A stretch of DNA of 64,000 nucleotides from NCBI GenBank assembly GCA_029721515.1, contig CM056553.1, positions 14,611,447-14,675,446 on the forward strand. Direction: 5' to 3'. This stretch comes from Synanceia verrucosa (Eukaryota; Chordata; Actinopteri; Perciformes; Synanceiidae). Below, one piece after another: positions 60,384 through 64,000 of the stretch. Position 1 is the stretch's first letter, and each line of letters opens with the position of its first letter. Below the pieces are notes generated by a model. It was given only the letters and a program-made list of their open reading frames with translations, ran no database searches and was not told the origin of the DNA. The position numbers and the translations under genes are program-made.

Positions 60384-60404
60384 TTCAGCACCAAGGACAG
60401 AGAC
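60384..60404 (+). promoter_or_regulatory. RE1/NRSE-like site downstream of V11
   Basis: TTCAGCACCAAGGACAGAG, 362 bp downstream of the V11 donor. Confidence 0.68.
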
Positions 60405-60765
60405 ACAAAGCCCAAGATACTGCTAAACTCTGGGTCAACTCATGAAACACCTGCAGAAAATCAAAACCCTTTTAACCCAGTTTAAGACATAAAAGACATA
60501 ACGATTAGTGGTCTCTAATGATAAACTGCAGGTTTGAAATGGCCACATACACCGAGAAAATAAGTCTTATCCAAATAATTGATTCATCATTATACTCGAA
60601 GACTGCAATTAGAAACAATTCATACGTGGTTCCATTTTACGTTTTCAAAAAATATTAGGATGAAAACAAACAACCAGAAAGATAAATACAAACTAAATCT
60701 GTATGAAGGATTCCAATAGATCATGAAGGTGTATTGATCAAACAAAAAGTGACAACAGTTCCTAC

Positions 60766-63156
60766 CTCAGGAGAACTGTCACAATCTCCAAACGCCTCAG
60801 CAAAGTCTGATGGACTTTTCCTCAGAGTCTGGTCAGCAGGCAGTGTGTTGTCATTGTAAGACGTCACGAACTTAAAGTCACTGGTTCTAGATCCTGTTGT
60901 CAGGTAGGCGTCATAATTGTAAGCGCTGCGTAAAGTTCCTGTTCCATCAACATCTGCGTAATTAGGAGGGAGATAAGCGCTGGGGATGGCAACTGCTCCA
61001 TCAAACAACAGTCTGGGCTTTCTCCTGCGACAAAACCTCACACCCAGGATGATGATGATGAAGGTGAGAAAAAAGGTGGACACAGACACCAACGCGATGA
61101 TCAGATAAGAGGTCAGTTTGGAGTTCTTCTCGTCATAAGAAATATCCTTCAGCTCTGGCACCTCAGCCAAGTTATCAGAGATCAGTAAATACATGGAGCA
61201 GGTGGCAGAGAGAGAGGGCTGTCCGTTATCTTTCACTGCCACAATAAGGTTCTGTTTCATGCTGTCAGACTCAGAAATGTCCCGCTGGGTCCTGATCTCT
61301 CCGCTGTGGAGACCGATATTGAAAAGACCCGGATCGGTGGATTTGACTATATGATAGGACAGCCAGGCGTTCTGTCCGGAGTCCGCGTCCACAGCTATCA
61401 CTTTGGACACCAGAGAGCCTCCGTGTGCAGCTTTGGGGACCAGCTCGGTCATGAAGGAGTTGCCCTCCGGGGCGGGGTACAGTATCTGAGGAGAGTTGTC
61501 ATTCACATCTGATATGAAGACACTGACGGTCACGTTGCTGCTGAGCGGAGGAGAACCGTTGTCTCTGGCCATCACGTGGACTTTAAAACTCCTGAACTGT
61601 TCATAGTCAAACGACCTCACAGCGTGGATCACCCCCGTGTCTCCGTTAACGGACAGATAGGAGGACACCGGGGCACCGTTCACCTCACCAGGTAACAGAG
61701 AATAAATCACTGTACCGTTTTGTCTCCAGTCGGGGTCTCGAGCAGTAACGGAACATAAAGTGGAGCCAGGTTTGTTATTTTCACTCACATATGCGCTGTA
61801 GGACTGTTCCTCAAACACAGGTGGGTTGTCGTTGATGTCTGCTACAGATAAGTGAACAGTTTTAGAGGAGGACAGAGGTGGAGAGCCCTCGTCAGTGGCA
61901 CTGATTGTAATGTTGTAATCAGACACTAGTTCACGGTCCAGTTGTCCTGTGGTCACCAGAGAATAATAGTTTTTAATGGAAGGAACCAACTTAAAAGGGA
62001 CGTTTTGCTGAATGGAGCAGCGGACCTGTCTGTTATTCTCAGAGTCTCTGTCCTGCACGTTAATGATGCCCACCTCTGAACCAGGAGACACGTTCTCAGG
62101 TATGGGGTTAGTCACTGATTTCAGGTTTATAACTGGAGCATTGTCATTCACATCAGTAATCTCAATATTTAACGTTGCATATGAAACTAATCCCAGACCA
62201 TCGTTTGCGCTGATCTGCATTTCATACGATGACTCTTTCTCATAATCAAGAGCTGCAACGACTCTCACTTCTCCCGTTTTGGGATGTAAAGAAAATGTGT
62301 TACTATTTTCATCTGAAACATGATCAAATCCATAGGTAACTTCACTATTTAAACCTTCGTCTGCATCAGTAGCACTCACTGTGATCACCAATGTATCCAG
62401 AGGAGAGTTTTCAGGCAGACTGGCTTTATAAACGCTCTGGCTGAACACTGGTACATTATCATTAGCATCCAGCACAGTGACATGTATGACTACAGTACCT
62501 GATCTCTGAGGAGAGCCTCCATCAAATGCGGTAAGCAGCAACATGATCTCTCTTTTGTCCTCTCTGTCTAATTCTTTGTCTAAAACCAATTCACAATGTT
62601 TCCGTCCGCCAGATTTCGTGTTCACATTTAATTTGAAATGATCGTTATTTTGGAGTGAGTAGCTCTGAACAGCATTTTCTCCAATGTCTCCATCGTGTGC
62701 CTCTCCAAGAAGAAAATGCGCACCCTTGACTGCTGATTCCCGTATTTCTATTTTCAGTGACTCTGCTTTAAATTGGGGTGAATTGTCGTTAATATCTTGA
62801 ACTCGGATACTAATACGCTGCAGCTCTAAAGGATTTTCCAGCACCAGTTCCTGTTTCAGAACACATGATGCCTTTTTCGCACAAAGCCCTTCTCTGTCGA
62901 TCCTTTCCTGAACAATCAAGTCTCCGGTGTTGAGATTCACACTGCAGTACTTAACACTGTTATCCTCAGTATCGATACGGGCCTTACGAGCAGACAGTCT
63001 GCCCACATCAAGTCCCAGATCCTTCGCGATATTTCCAATCACAGATCCGCGTTTCATCTCCTCTGGGAGAGAGTAGCTCACGTCTCCATAGACCGGGTGG
63101 AGGACAAGAAAAACAAAAGCAAGGCCGTAGAGCAGCGATGATCTGCTGCATCCCAT
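60766..63156 (-). CDS. Protocadherin variable exon V11 (subfamily B)
   Basis: The exon encodes 797 residues, domain limits as in V7. Start at ATG 63156 (MGCSRSSLLYGLAF); the frame continues 25 codons upstream without an ATG. Phase-0 donor GTAGGAAC after GAG at 60766. EC2 starts KAESLKIEIRESAVKGAHFL and has NNDHFKL. EC3 late part reads VVAALDYEKESSYEMQISAN. EC1 has LELQRISI where the other members have LELHRISI. It is the cleanest copy of the shared half, with a single private change (GLFNIGLH). Its 5' flank pairs with V9, but its 3' flank pairs with V7 and V4. Confidence 0.94.
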
Positions 63157-63355
63157 CGTTTCCGCAATAAAGACCACCACCGTTAACAAGATCTCAAAAT
63201 ATATCAAATATGAAGCCGTGATTTGTTCCAATATACAAAAATCTTCACACTGCCGTCATATCACGACGCGTTTTGTCAGCTAGGGTACAACAGCAGAACC
63301 AGGCTTTAAATTCACTGAGACTGAAGGGAGGAGAATGACCACACCTTCTCGTTCA

Positions 63356-63379
63356 CTGGTACACACTGACACCATGAGT
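63356..63379 (-). promoter_or_regulatory. CSE-like promoter element of V11
   Basis: Identical to the V7 element, ending 199 bp upstream of the ATG. Confidence 0.7.
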
Positions 63380-64000
63380 ATTTATCAGGCTATGACAAGA
63401 TAGAAGACGAATTTTAACTTGGAGCATTTAAAAGACAGACCCGCACAATTGCTCTCATTTATAACCATAAAGGAAAAATATATCTACTTTTTCCTGTTTC
63501 ACAGTGAATTCACGGTGAGTATAGGCCAGTTATTAGCCGATACAGCTGAGCCACCTTTGGAGGATAAAAAAAAACTAACGATTCAAGTCTTTCGAGTACA
63601 GTCAAAAGGACATTAATAAAACTATATCACATGCATTGGGGAAACCACTTTCTTACTGGTTTGTTTTTATTTCAGAATTGCAATGTCCAAAGTTCATCTT
63701 TTCATCATTGATGAAATGATGCGAACATCTCTATTTTTTTTTTCAAATGCTCAGCTTTACAGTTTTATTTTGTGACCAAGTATAAAAGACTAATTATGTC
63801 TTTTTTCATTTTAGCCTAGTGTTCATCTTCTATAAGAAACAGTCTACAGTTGCTTTTGCAGAGTGGAAGCATGTGAAAAACGATTAGCGGGTTTTAGCTA
63901 TCGAGATGGCACATAGTATGCAATTATGTGACAATCACATTGTAAAATGAACCCATCGGTTTTGGGAAAAAAGCACAATTATGTGATTTTAGTTAACACT

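Larger units (their letters stand above)
60766..64000. repeat. Duplicated block (V11 exon plus 5' flank)
   Basis: Partner of 47848-51060. The match continues to the right edge of the window, so the full length is not seen. The flank from 63380 to 64000 has no recognisable gene. Confidence 0.85.

Noticed and set aside
1..64000. CRISPR arrays, bacterial operons, tRNA or rRNA genes
   Set aside because: The repeated sequences are exons, transposons and microsatellites; no array of short spaced repeats, cloverleaf or rRNA segment was seen, and the gene type is vertebrate.

Overview
The window is a stretch of a clustered-protocadherin locus, most likely from a teleost fish. Eleven large, uninterrupted coding exons (called V1 to V11 here, left to right) all lie on the minus strand. 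Each encodes a signal peptide, six cadherin (EC) repeats, one membrane segment and about 88 cytoplasmic residues, and each stops at the same phase-0 splice donor (GAG|GTAGG). This is the layout of protocadherin variable exons that splice to shared constant exons. No constant exon is visible; since transcription runs leftward, they should lie beyond position 1. The cytoplasmic motif (PPNYADVDGTGTL, then Y.YDAYLTTGSRTSDFKF) resembles the beta/gamma type, so I read this as part of a fish pcdh-gamma-type cluster. The fish assignment rests on that tail type, on Tc1 and L2-like elements typical of fish genomes, and on the AT-rich intergenic DNA.

Each unit has three parts. (1) A 24-bp promoter element lies 173-200 bp upstream of each start codon, matching the clustered-protocadherin conserved sequence element (CSE/CGCT box) in position and core. 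(2) The exon itself. (3) An RE1/NRSE-like site (TTCAGCACC..GGACAG), the binding sequence of the neuronal repressor REST, lies in the intron downstream of the donor. Fourteen such sites are seen, all in the same orientation. V3 is the only exon without one.

The exons fall into subfamilies by EC1-EC3: A = V3, V4, V6; B = V7, V8, V9, V11; V1 and V5 share an EC2/EC3 tract; V2 and V10 stand alone. From the start of EC4 to the donor (about 445 codons) all eleven are almost identical, a strong sign of gene conversion. Downstream flanks fall into classes that do not follow the ectodomain classes, which suggests that ectodomain halves and 3' flanks were reassorted through the homogenised block.

Between the exons are five broken remnants of other variable exons (near 7.1-7.4, 18.7, 28.5, 34.1 and 52.3 kb), duplicated flanking blocks, and mobile elements. 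The mobile elements are: a LINE 3' tail at the left edge; a nearly intact Tc1-type transposon (12700-14305) with perfect 51-bp terminal repeats; three copies of one L2-like LINE insertion carried along by duplication; a three-layer nest (Tc1-type within Tc1-type within L2, about 57.1-60.1 kb); and a possible piggyBac-like remnant (44.4-45.7 kb). The rest is AT-rich sequence without recognisable genes.
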